A stretch of DNA of 9,842 bases from an uncultured Lachnospiraceae bacterium (lineage in GTDB: Bacteria > Bacillota > Clostridia > Lachnospirales > Lachnospiraceae). Below the pieces are notes generated by a model that was given only the letters and a program-made list of their open reading frames with translations, was not told the DNA's origin and did no database searches. This document shows positions 1-5,291 of the stretch, piece by piece. How positions within the stretch are numbered: the stretch's first letter is position 1; every line of letters begins with the position of its first letter. Made by a program: the position numbers and the translations under genes. The DNA lies in NCBI GenBank assembly GCA_902803305.1, contig CADCPL010000101.1:1-9842 (forward strand). Reading direction: 5' to 3'.

Positions 1-1248
1 GAAGAATACATCACAAGGCTTGAAGAGGCCAAGAAGCGTGATCACCGTAAGATCGGAAAGGAAATGAAGCTGTTCATGATGGCCGATGAGGGCCCGGGAT
101 TTCCTTTCTTCCTGCCCAACGGCATGATACTTCGAAACGAACTCATGAAATACTGGAGAGAGGTTCATTACAGGAACGGCTATCAGGAGATTGAGACGCC
201 TGTAATGCTCAACCAGGGACTGTGGGTAACATCGGGCCACTGGGATCACTACAAGGACAACATGTATACGTCAACGATCGACGAGGAGCTGTTCTGTATC
301 AAGCCCATGAACTGCCCCGGATCGATACTCGTATACAAAAACGAACCGAGATCATACAGGGATCTTCCGCTTCGTTATGCGGAGGTCGGCCTTGTTCACA
401 GACATGAAAAATCAGGTGCGCTGCACGGACTCATGAGGGTTCGCGCGTTCCATCAGGACGATGCGCATGAATTCATTTCAATGGAGCAGGTGGGAGAAGA
501 AGTCGAGCATATCGTAAAGCTCATCAACGAAGTATACGAAAAACTTGATTTTGTCTATCACATCGAGCTGTCCACGATGCCCGACGATCATATGGGATCG
601 CTCGAGGATTGGGAAAAAGCTACAAACGGCCTTAAGAGTGCCCTTGAGAAGATGGGACTTCCTTATGAGATCAATGAAGGAGACGGTGCGTTCTACGGAC
701 CCAAGATCGATTTCCACGTTGAGGACTGCATAGGAAGAACATGGCAGTGCGGAACGATCCAGCTTGATTTCCAGCTTCCTCAGAACTTTGATCTTAAATA
801 TACAGGTTCTGACGGACTGGAGCATATGCCGGTCATGATCCACAGAGTCGTATTCGGATCGGTAGAAAGATTCATCGGTGTGCTCACGGAAAACTGTGCA
901 GGTAAATTCCCTACATGGCTGTCACCCGTTCAGGTCAAGGTACTGCCTATCTCGGACAAGTTCCTTGATTATTCGACGAAGGTTTTGAACAGACTCAAGG
1001 AAGCGGGCATAAGAGCGGTTCTTGATGACAGATCCGAAAAGATCGGATACAAGATAAGAGAAGCAAGACTCGAGAGAGTACCTTACATGCTCATTCTCGG
1101 CCAGAAGGAAGAAGAAGCCGGCAATATCGCAGTCAGGAGCAGATTCCTCGGTGATGAGGGCGCACGTGATCTTGAAGAGTTCATAAAGGATGTGCGCGCC
1201 GAGATAGATGAGCGCGTCAGCAGGAAAGAAGAAGCAGCGGAAGAGTGA
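1..1248 (+). CDS. thrS: Threonyl-tRNA synthetase, 3' part (catalytic core and anticodon-binding domain)
   Basis: The gene charges tRNA-Thr with threonine in the cytoplasm. The reading frame is open from the first base (it begins EEYITRLEEAKKRDHRKIGK), so the true start lies outside the window; 415 residues are present. The family is usually about 640 aa, so the N-terminal TGS and editing domains are missing only because of the window edge. Class II synthetase landmarks are visible: the MNCPGS segment with the zinc-ligand Cys, motif 2 (HRHEKSGALHGLMRVRAF) followed by DDAHEF with the zinc-ligand His, and motif 3 (PVMIHRVVFGSVERF) with the third zinc ligand. From about position 910 the anticodon-binding domain follows, with the conserved SEKIGYKIREA segment. 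The stop overlaps the next gene by 4 bp (GTGA). The order thrS-infC-rpmI-rplT matches the classic translation cluster, here with two extra genes inserted. Identification is firm. Confidence 0.97.
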   Translation, partial: EEYITRLEEAKKRDHRKIGKEMKLFMMADEGPGFPFFLPNGMILRNELMKYWREVHYRNGYQEIETPVMLNQGLWVTSGHWDHYKDNMYTSTIDEELFCIKPMNCPGSILVYKNEPRSYRDLPLRYAEVGLVHRHEKSGALHGLMRVRAFHQDDAHEFISMEQVGEEVEHIVKLINEVYEKLDFVYHIELSTMPDDHMGSLEDWEKATNGLKSALEKMGLPYEINEGDGAFYGPKIDFHVEDCIGRTWQCGTIQLDFQLPQNFDLKYTGSDGLEHMPVMIHRVVFGSVERFIGVLTENCAGKFPTWLSPVQVKVLPISDKFLDYSTKVLNRLKEAGIRAVLDDRSEKIGYKIREARLERVPYMLILGQKEEEAGNIAVRSRFLGDEGARDLEEFIKDVRAEIDERVSRKEEAAEE

Positions 1249-1628
1249 GTATAATCATTGCCACTTCGAAAATCAAGGCATGCGAGATCTTCTATGATCT
1301 GTGCGACAGGTGCGGATATGACAGGCAGTGGACTGACGGACTCTGGGCGGATCTGATCGCGGATCCGGAGGTTTATAAAGAGTTTGAGTACTATGCCGCG
1401 AACAGGTCGCTTCGCGATGCCGTAAAGGTTTGCGGTTACAGTCTGTCGGATCTGTATGTTTTTCAGATGGACAAGTATAATCTGATAAGGGAGATCGGCA
1501 AGAATCCCGTAGAGTGCAGCAAGGACCGTATGGTACTTAATGCAATGCGGATGATGATCGATATGAAGGCTGATCCCGATACATATGTCAGGAGACTGGA
1601 AGAAGGCCGCGGAGAAGATAAGCTGTAA
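1245..1628 (+). CDS. Hypothetical protein, 127 aa, coupled to thrS
   Basis: I do not recognise this protein. It starts with GTG at 1245, overlapping the thrS stop in a GTGA junction, and no strong Shine-Dalgarno precedes it, so translational coupling to thrS is likely. The product is small, soluble and probably mostly helical, with no signal peptide or membrane segment. It has a short hydrophobic start (SIIIATSKIKACEIF), five cysteines (residues 13, 20, 23, 63, 90) and many aromatic residues. Cys20 and Cys23 form a CxxC-like pair (CDRC), but there is no second pair to make a clear zinc site. The stop TAA is followed at once by the ATG of the membrane-protein gene. The tight packing and the lack of competing frames support a real gene. 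Function is unknown; the context suggests co-expression with threonyl-tRNA synthetase, not necessarily a role in translation. Confidence 0.75.
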   Translation: MSIIIATSKIKACEIFYDLCDRCGYDRQWTDGLWADLIADPEVYKEFEYYAANRSLRDAVKVCGYSLSDLYVFQMDKYNLIREIGKNPVECSKDRMVLNAMRMMIDMKADPDTYVRRLEEGRGEDKL

Positions 1629-2369
1629 ATGGACGATCGTATAGTAAGATATATGAAAGAAAGAAATGAATTTGCGAGGACGGTTGCCGGCGTGATAGCC
1701 GTGCAGTTATTCGCCCTCGCTGTTTATTTTTGCTTATATGCTCTTGTTGCCGGAAAAGCAGTGTATTCGGGATCGGAGCGCACGGGCAGGATCGTTGTGA
1801 TATCCGTATCGTCCGTGATAGCAGTGATAGTATGCGTTGTGAATATCCTTACCGTGATAAGATCGGACAAGGTTTACATAAGTAGACCGGACAGCACATC
1901 CATAAGGGATGTATATGAATCGGTCAAGCTTGCATATGGAACGGCAAGGCCGGTTTTGATCTATAAGATCACATACAGCCTGATCATCATGACGTGCTCG
2001 GGAGTGGTTTACATAATGCTACTCACCTTTATGGACGATCAGGCACTGGCGGGAATGTACGGAAGGATCGTTGTCTGTCTGGTAGCGGCAGGCGCCACGA
2101 TCATATCATACCCGTGTATAGACAGGATAGGCTGCTACAGAGCGCTTCTGGGACAGACGCATTATCTCTATTATGACATCAGGCCGAAGAAAGCCTTCTG
2201 GTATGTACTCTCGGTTGCGCTTCCCGCAAGCATCTGCCTGTGGTATATACTCAGATATTACAGCCCGAAAAGCAGCGTTGCGTGGATGACTTTTCCCCTG
2301 ACCGCGCTTTTTTCCCTTGCGGTCTCATTTTTGATCAAATGGTCTGTTGACATGCGCGCCGATGTATGA
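1629..2369 (+). CDS. Hypothetical integral membrane protein, six predicted helices
   Basis: I do not recognise the family. The 246-aa product has six hydrophobic stretches long enough to cross the membrane, at about residues 18-41, 55-77, 109-133, 146-165, 189-208 and 217-236. A short, charged N-terminus (MDDRIVRYMKERNEF) precedes the first helix. The largest soluble segment is about residues 78-108, between helices 2 and 3, and it is rich in charged residues. No catalytic, nucleotide-binding or transporter signature is visible. The ATG directly abuts the TAA of the preceding gene. A weak GGAGA lies 13 nt upstream, so coupled translation is likely. The end of the gene carries the -35 box and spacer of the infC promoter, which suggests this is the last gene of the thrS transcription unit, although I see no terminator between them. 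Gene reality is likely; function unknown. Confidence 0.78.
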   Translation: MDDRIVRYMKERNEFARTVAGVIAVQLFALAVYFCLYALVAGKAVYSGSERTGRIVVISVSSVIAVIVCVVNILTVIRSDKVYISRPDSTSIRDVYESVKLAYGTARPVLIYKITYSLIIMTCSGVVYIMLLTFMDDQALAGMYGRIVVCLVAAGATIISYPCIDRIGCYRALLGQTHYLYYDIRPKKAFWYVLSVALPASICLWYILRYYSPKSSVAWMTFPLTALFSLAVSFLIKWSVDMRADV

Positions 2370-2375
2370 TAGATT
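2347..2375 (+). promoter_or_regulatory. Predicted sigma-A promoter of the infC-rpmI-rplT operon
   Basis: A perfect TTGACA -35 box (2347-2352) is followed by a 17-nt spacer and TAGATT (2370-2375). The -10 is preceded by TG at -15/-14 (TGATAGATT), an extended -10 element. The -35 and spacer lie inside the 3' end of the membrane-protein gene and the -10 starts right after its stop codon. Transcription would begin near 2382 and give a leader of about 165 nt before infC. Confidence 0.65.
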
Positions 2376-2381
2376 GTCATA

Positions 2382-2546
2382 GTGGTTTATGACCTATACA
2401 GGAAAGCAGAGAGATCTCACCTCGAGGGAATCCGATGGATACAGCCTGTCGAGCGTTAATATCAGGACACACAACCGGTGTTTATTTATGTCGATCTGCT
2501 TACCTATGTGGGCGGATTTTTTTGTTTCTTACAGGAGGGTAAAACA
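2382..2546 (+). promoter_or_regulatory. Structured 5' leader of the infC operon, probably an L20-type attenuator
   Basis: The stretch between the predicted transcription start and infC contains no convincing gene but does contain several possible RNA stems. One is a bulged stem at 2421-2453: an outer CTCGA/TCGAG, then GG/CC, then ATCC/GGAT around a 3-nt loop. An 8-nt palindrome GAGATCTC lies at 2411-2418. An intrinsic terminator closes the leader just before the infC ribosome binding site. GCAGA at 2406-2410 could pair with TCTGC (2495-2499) in the terminator's 5' arm, a possible antiterminator contact. In Firmicutes the infC-rpmI-rplT operon is known to be repressed by ribosomal protein L20 through premature termination in such a leader. 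That this one binds L20 is inferred from position and layout; I could not align it to the known RNA family. Confidence 0.6.
2493..2524 (+). terminator. Intrinsic terminator (attenuator) in the infC leader
   Basis: A hairpin pairs 2494-2503 (ATCTGCTTAC) with 2508-2517 (GTGGGCGGAT) over a 4-nt loop (CTAT): ten base pairs, three of them G-U. It runs directly into seven T (2517-2523). It ends only about 10 nt before the infC Shine-Dalgarno, so it must be read through for the operon to be expressed, which makes it an attenuator and not the end of an upstream unit. Confidence 0.75.
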
Positions 2547-3053
2547 ATAGCAGATTTAATGATCAACGAACAGATCCGTGATAAGGAAGTTCGCGTAATC
2601 GGAGAGAACAATGAACAGCTCGGTATCATGAGCCTTGATGAAGCAAGGAGACTGGCAGAGGAAGCCGGTGTTGATCTCGTGAAGATCGCTCCGAACGCAG
2701 CGCCGCCCGTATGCCGGATAATTGATTACGGAAAGTTTCGTTATGAGCAGTCCCGAAAAGAGAAGGAAGCAAAGAAAAAACAGAAAGTGATCGAGATCAA
2801 GGAGATCAGGATGTCGCCGAACATCGATACGAACGATCTCAACACAAAGATCGCCGCTGCAAGGAAGTTCCTGTCGAAGGGTGACAGGGTTAAGGTTACG
2901 CTTCGTTTCCGCGGCCGTGAGATGGCTCACATGAACAACAGCAAATACATACTCGATGATTTTGCACAGGCGCTCGAGGATGTTGCGGTTGTCGAAAAAG
3001 CCCCCAAGGTTGAGGGCAGGACACTTACAATGTTTTTAGCTGAAAAACGCTGA
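2547..3053 (+). CDS. infC: Translation initiation factor IF-3, with predicted ATA start codon
   Basis: IF3 binds the 30S subunit, discriminates start codons and initiator tRNA, and prevents early joining of 50S. The 168-aa product has the usual length. It has an N-terminal domain (INEQIRDKEVRVIG at about residues 6-19, then the DLVKIAP and PPVCRIIDYGKF segments), a lysine-rich linker (about 68-85) and a C-terminal domain with the conserved RFRGREMAH segment. The start was chosen from the ribosome binding site: AGGAGGG at 2533-2539 lies 7 nt before ATA at 2547. The first in-frame ATG after it (2559) is 19 nt from the site, too far. An ATG at 2478 would put the terminator inside the protein and add residues with no IF3 similarity. 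Non-AUG starts (AUU, AUC, AUA) are a known hallmark of infC, letting IF3 repress its own translation. Identity is certain; the exact start is likely. Confidence 0.95.
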   Translation: MADLMINEQIRDKEVRVIGENNEQLGIMSLDEARRLAEEAGVDLVKIAPNAAPPVCRIIDYGKFRYEQSRKEKEAKKKQKVIEIKEIRMSPNIDTNDLNTKIAAARKFLSKGDRVKVTLRFRGREMAHMNNSKYILDDFAQALEDVAVVEKAPKVEGRTLTMFLAEKR

Positions 3054-3103
3054 CAAGCGATTGTACAGTTGAAAATAATCAAAAGATTCAGGAGGAAAGA
3101 GTT

Positions 3104-3304
3104 ATGCCAAAGATCAAAACAAACAGATCCGCTGCAAAGCGTTTCAAGGTAACGGGTACAGGAAAGTTAAAGAGAAACAAGGCTTACAGACGCCATATTC
3201 TTACCAAGAAGACTACCAAGAACAAGAGAAATCTTCGCCATGCAGTAATGACGGATGAGACAAACGTAAAGAACATGAAGAAGATCACACCGTATCTTCA
3301 TTAA
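3104..3304 (+). CDS. rpmI: 50S ribosomal protein L35
   Basis: This small, very basic protein of the large subunit has 66 aa, the standard family length. It starts MPKIKTNRSAAKRFKVTGTG, the typical L35 N-terminus, and has the basic LKRNKAYRRHILTKKTTKNK region. AGGAGG at 3090-3095 lies 8 nt before the ATG, a strong site. It is the second gene of the infC-rpmI-rplT operon, 50 nt after infC and 22 nt before rplT. In this operon type its synthesis is controlled together with that of L20. Confidence 0.98.
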   Translation: MPKIKTNRSAAKRFKVTGTGKLKRNKAYRRHILTKKTTKNKRNLRHAVMTDETNVKNMKKITPYLH

Positions 3305-3326
3305 TATAGTTTAGGAGGTAGAGAAA

Positions 3327-3683
3327 ATGGCTAGAATCAAAGGCGGAATGAATGCCAGAAGAAAACATAATAAAGTATTAAAGCTTGCAAAAGGTTACAG
3401 AGGAGCAAGATCAAATCAGTATCGTATAGCAAAGCAGTCTGTTATGCGTGCTCTTAACACTGCTTTTGCAGGAAGAAAAGAGCGTAAGCGTCAGTTCAGA
3501 CAGCTTTGGATCGCTCGTATCAATGCAGCAGCAAGGATGAACGGTATTTCATACAGCAAGTTCATGTACGGACTCAAGCTTGCCGAGATCGACATCAATC
3601 GTAAGATGCTTGCCGAGATGGCAGTAAATGATGCCGAAGGATTTGCAACACTTGCCGAGCTTGCAAAGTCAAAGATCGCATAA
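3327..3683 (+). CDS. rplT: 50S ribosomal protein L20
   Basis: L20 is an early-assembling 23S rRNA-binding protein needed to build the 50S subunit, and in known systems it is the autogenous repressor of its own operon. The 118-aa length is standard. The N-terminal basic extension (RIKGGMNARRKHNKVLKLAKGY) and the globular RNA-binding half (LWIARINAAARMNGISYSKF) are both clear. AGGAGG at 3313-3318 lies 8 nt before the ATG. The presumed target of L20 is the structured leader upstream of infC. The stop TAA is followed immediately by the degV start, with no terminator between them, so degV should be cotranscribed with the ribosomal genes. Confidence 0.98.
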   Translation: MARIKGGMNARRKHNKVLKLAKGYRGARSNQYRIAKQSVMRALNTAFAGRKERKRQFRQLWIARINAAARMNGISYSKFMYGLKLAEIDINRKMLAEMAVNDAEGFATLAELAKSKIA

Positions 3684-4532
3684 ATGATCAGGATTTGTTC
3701 GGACAGTACTTGCGATCTGTCGGACGAGATCGTAGAGAAGTACGGGATCACTATCATCCCGCTTCATATAGTTCTCGGTGATAAAGAGTACCGTGACAGG
3801 ATAGAGATCACTCAGAAAGAGATCTTCGAGTGGGCGGATAAGAATAAGACAACGCCCAAGACATCAGCCGTATCGGTGACCGATGCCGAAAATGTCATCA
3901 GACCGGTGCTGGATGCGGGAGATGAACTTGTGATCTTTACGATATCGGAATCAATGTCAACGACCGCCAATGTGATCAGGATGGTGGCGTCTGACCTTGA
4001 TGCCGAGGACAGAGTCCATGTTGTCGGATCGGATAATCTTTCGACAGGTATAGGGCTTCTGGTCGTTGAAGCGGCACTTATGGCGGAAAACGGTCTTGAT
4101 GCATCGCAGATACTTGACGAGATAAAACGGCTTAAACCGAAAGTAAGATCGAGTTTTGTAATAGATACGCTTACTTACCTCGCACGAGGAGGAAGATGTT
4201 CAAGCGTCGCTGCTCTTGCGGGCGGGATACTGCGGATCCATCCGAAGATAATCGTGAAGGATGGAAAAATGGAAGTATCCAAGAAGTACAGAGGACAGAT
4301 GCATGCGGTAGTCATGGATTACGTCAGTGATATGCATCATGCGCTGCTTGGAGCAAGGCCCCAGAGAGTGTTCATCACGCATACCTGCACCGATCGGGCT
4401 ATTGTTGATGATGTAAGAGCTTATCTTGAGGAACTTGATCATTTCGATGAGATACTTGAAACGAGTGCGGGCGGAGTCATCAGCTCACACTGCGGTCCGG
4501 GAACTCTCGGAGTTCTGTTCATAGAAGGCTGA
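3684..4532 (+). CDS. DegV family protein (fatty-acid-binding, FakB-like), first copy
   Basis: DegV proteins bind a fatty acid; the characterised FakB members present it to the kinase FakA, which makes acyl-phosphate for phospholipid synthesis. The 282-aa length is typical. Landmarks are the N-terminal IRICSDSTCDLS, a TS pair in PKTSAVS (residues 60-61), ISESMSTTAN (87-96, a divergent form of the usual ISSGLSGT), DTLTYLARGGR (161-171) and HCGPGTLG (269-276) near the C-terminus. The start codon directly follows the rplT stop (TAAATG) and no Shine-Dalgarno is visible. The N-terminus matches the family exactly, so the start is sound and expression probably depends on ribosomes finishing L20. A strong terminator follows at 4574-4616. 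The link to the L20 operon would bring degV under the same control. Family assignment is firm; which acyl chain it binds cannot be told. Confidence 0.92.
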   Translation: MIRICSDSTCDLSDEIVEKYGITIIPLHIVLGDKEYRDRIEITQKEIFEWADKNKTTPKTSAVSVTDAENVIRPVLDAGDELVIFTISESMSTTANVIRMVASDLDAEDRVHVVGSDNLSTGIGLLVVEAALMAENGLDASQILDEIKRLKPKVRSSFVIDTLTYLARGGRCSSVAALAGGILRIHPKIIVKDGKMEVSKKYRGQMHAVVMDYVSDMHHALLGARPQRVFITHTCTDRAIVDDVRAYLEELDHFDEILETSAGGVISSHCGPGTLGVLFIEG

Positions 4533-5003
4533 TCAAAGCTTGATATCTACAAAGAAACCTTTAAGATACGTATCCTGGGGTGTTGTGGCATTACCGTCAT
4601 AACGCCCCGGGTTTTTATATGTGATATTTCCCGAGTTGGTATATTCGTTGCCGGCATATCCGCTGCGTCTCTTGACTGAGTCGGGAGTCATCTTGGAATA
4701 AGCGGCGCTTGCATCCATTTTGGACTTGGGGATTACAATGCCGTCCTCGGTATCGCGGTTTCCGATACCTTTAAGATCGGTCTGTACAGACTTCTCAGGG
4801 GGATTGATCCTGCCGGACAGGTGATCGACCGCATTAAGGAGCTGCGCACGCTTTTCCTGCTGGGCCGCAGTCAAAGAAGGCATCTTCTCAAGTTCGCTCA
4901 GTTGCTGCTGTCTTGTCTGAAGCTGCCTCTCCAGTTCGTAGTTCCTGTTATTGTACGGGCCGCTCTGCCCGTTTCCGAACAAACCGTATGAATTGATACC
5001 CAT
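4533..5003 (-). CDS. Hypothetical protein, 156 aa, Gln/Asn-rich with a helical segment
   Basis: I do not recognise this protein. It reads MGINSYGLFGNGQSGPYNNR at the start, a Gly/Asn-rich opening. A charged, Gln-rich helix follows at about residues 21-66 (ELERQLQTRQQQLSELEK), possibly a coiled coil. The rest is polar and probably disordered, rich in Ser, Thr, Asn, Gly and Tyr. There is no signal peptide, membrane segment, cysteine or catalytic motif. It lies tail to tail with degV with no bases between the two stop codons. TATAAT lies 6 nt upstream of the ATG on this strand and there is no Shine-Dalgarno, so the transcript may be leaderless. Its codons for residues 131-144 also form the opposing operon's terminator. 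The absence of known domains leaves some doubt, but the uninterrupted frame and the well-placed promoter favour a real gene. Confidence 0.65.
   Translation of the reverse strand: MGINSYGLFGNGQSGPYNNRNYELERQLQTRQQQLSELEKMPSLTAAQQEKRAQLLNAVDHLSGRINPPEKSVQTDLKGIGNRDTEDGIVIPKSKMDASAAYSKMTPDSVKRRSGYAGNEYTNSGNITYKNPGRYDGNATTPQDTYLKGFFVDIKL
4574..4616 (+). terminator. Intrinsic terminator of the infC-rpmI-rplT-degV operon
   Basis: Positions 4574-4589 pair without interruption with 4596-4611, giving 16 base pairs around a 6-nt loop (ATTACC), followed by TTTTT (4612-4616). Four pairs are G-U in plus-strand RNA (4576/4609, 4581/4604, 4585/4600, 4588/4597). In minus-strand RNA these become A-C mismatches, and no U-tract follows there. 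The terminator is therefore specific for plus-strand transcription. It lies 42 nt past the degV stop, inside the coding sequence of the opposing gene. Confidence 0.85.
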
Positions 5004-5009
5004 GCGCTT

Positions 5010-5039
5010 ATTATAGCATATCTGAAGGAAAAATCACAA
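5010..5039 (-). promoter_or_regulatory. Predicted promoter of the minus-strand hypothetical gene
   Basis: On the minus strand a perfect TATAAT (plus positions 5010-5015) is preceded by an 18-nt spacer and TTGTGA (5034-5039), a fair -35. With standard geometry transcription would begin at the A of the ATG (5003), giving a leaderless mRNA. The -35 is only 5 nt from the -35 of the diverging tRNA promoter. Confidence 0.5.
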
Positions 5040-5044
5040 TCCCC

Positions 5045-5073
5045 TTGACATTGATGCCCCTTTCCTATAGAAT
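5045..5073 (+). promoter_or_regulatory. Predicted promoter of the tRNA-Pro gene
   Basis: A perfect TTGACA (5045-5050), a 17-nt spacer and TAGAAT (5068-5073) place the transcription start near 5080, about 4 nt before the mature tRNA 5' end. This strong-promoter layout and short 5' extension fit a stable RNA gene. Confidence 0.7.
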
Positions 5074-5083
5074 ATCTTTTGCT

Positions 5084-5158
5084 CGGGGTGTGGCTCAGTT
5101 TGGCTAGAGCGCTATCTTAGGGAGGTAGAGGCCGCGTGTTCGAATCACGTCACTCCGA
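5084..5158 (+). tRNA. tRNA-Pro, anticodon AGG
   Basis: The cloverleaf folds completely. The acceptor stem is CGGGGTG (5084-5090) with CACTCCG (5151-5157), with one G-U. The D stem is GCTC/GAGC with GG in the loop. The anticodon stem is CTATC (5112-5116) with GGTAG (5124-5128) around the 7-nt loop TTAGGGA. The variable loop has 5 nt, and the T arm is GCGTG-TTCGAAT-CACGT. Position 33 is T, the anticodon 5119-5121 is AGG and position 37 is G, as in proline tRNAs. C1-G72 with A73 also fits bacterial tRNA-Pro. CCA is not encoded and must be added afterwards. A34 is unusual in bacteria outside tRNA-Arg(ACG); inosine formation by TadA would be expected for it to read CCU, CCC and CCA. It is a single-gene unit with its own promoter and terminator. 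Confidence 0.93.
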
Positions 5159-5163
5159 TATTT

Positions 5164-5191
5164 AAGACCGCATTATTGCGGTCTTTTCTTT
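5164..5191 (+). terminator. Intrinsic terminator after tRNA-Pro
   Basis: AGACCGCA (5165-5172) pairs perfectly with TGCGGTCT (5177-5184) across a TTAT loop, followed by TTTTCTTT. It lies 7 nt after the tRNA and separates it from the signalling operon. Confidence 0.92.
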
Positions 5192-5221
5192 GTTTTATGA
5201 GCCCGAATGAATGATTGGATA

Positions 5222-5250
5222 TTGCAAGAACAACGGTTTAACTATAAAAT
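5222..5250 (+). promoter_or_regulatory. Possible promoter of the sensor/diguanylate cyclase operon
   Basis: TTGCAA (5222-5227), 17 nt, then TAAAAT (5245-5250) inside the AT-rich run TATAAAATAATAT. Transcription would begin near 5257, leaving a leader of about 35 nt. The tRNA terminator just upstream implies that a new promoter is needed here. The boxes are imperfect and the -10 could shift by two bases (TATAAA at 5243). Confidence 0.5.
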
Positions 5251-5291
5251 AATATGCGTGTTATTATGCCTTTACGGAGGTAGTTAAGGTT

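Noticed and set aside
2478..2546. Upstream ATG at 2478 as the start of infC (23 extra residues)
   Set aside because: It has no ribosome binding site and would translate through the leader terminator and the real Shine-Dalgarno. The added residues do not resemble IF3.
4501..4515. GAACTC-TCG-GAGTTC inverted repeat at the end of degV, as a terminator for either strand
   Set aside because: Only six pairs and no T-tract on either side; it lies within the degV coding sequence, and the strong terminator at 4574-4616 already ends the plus-strand unit.
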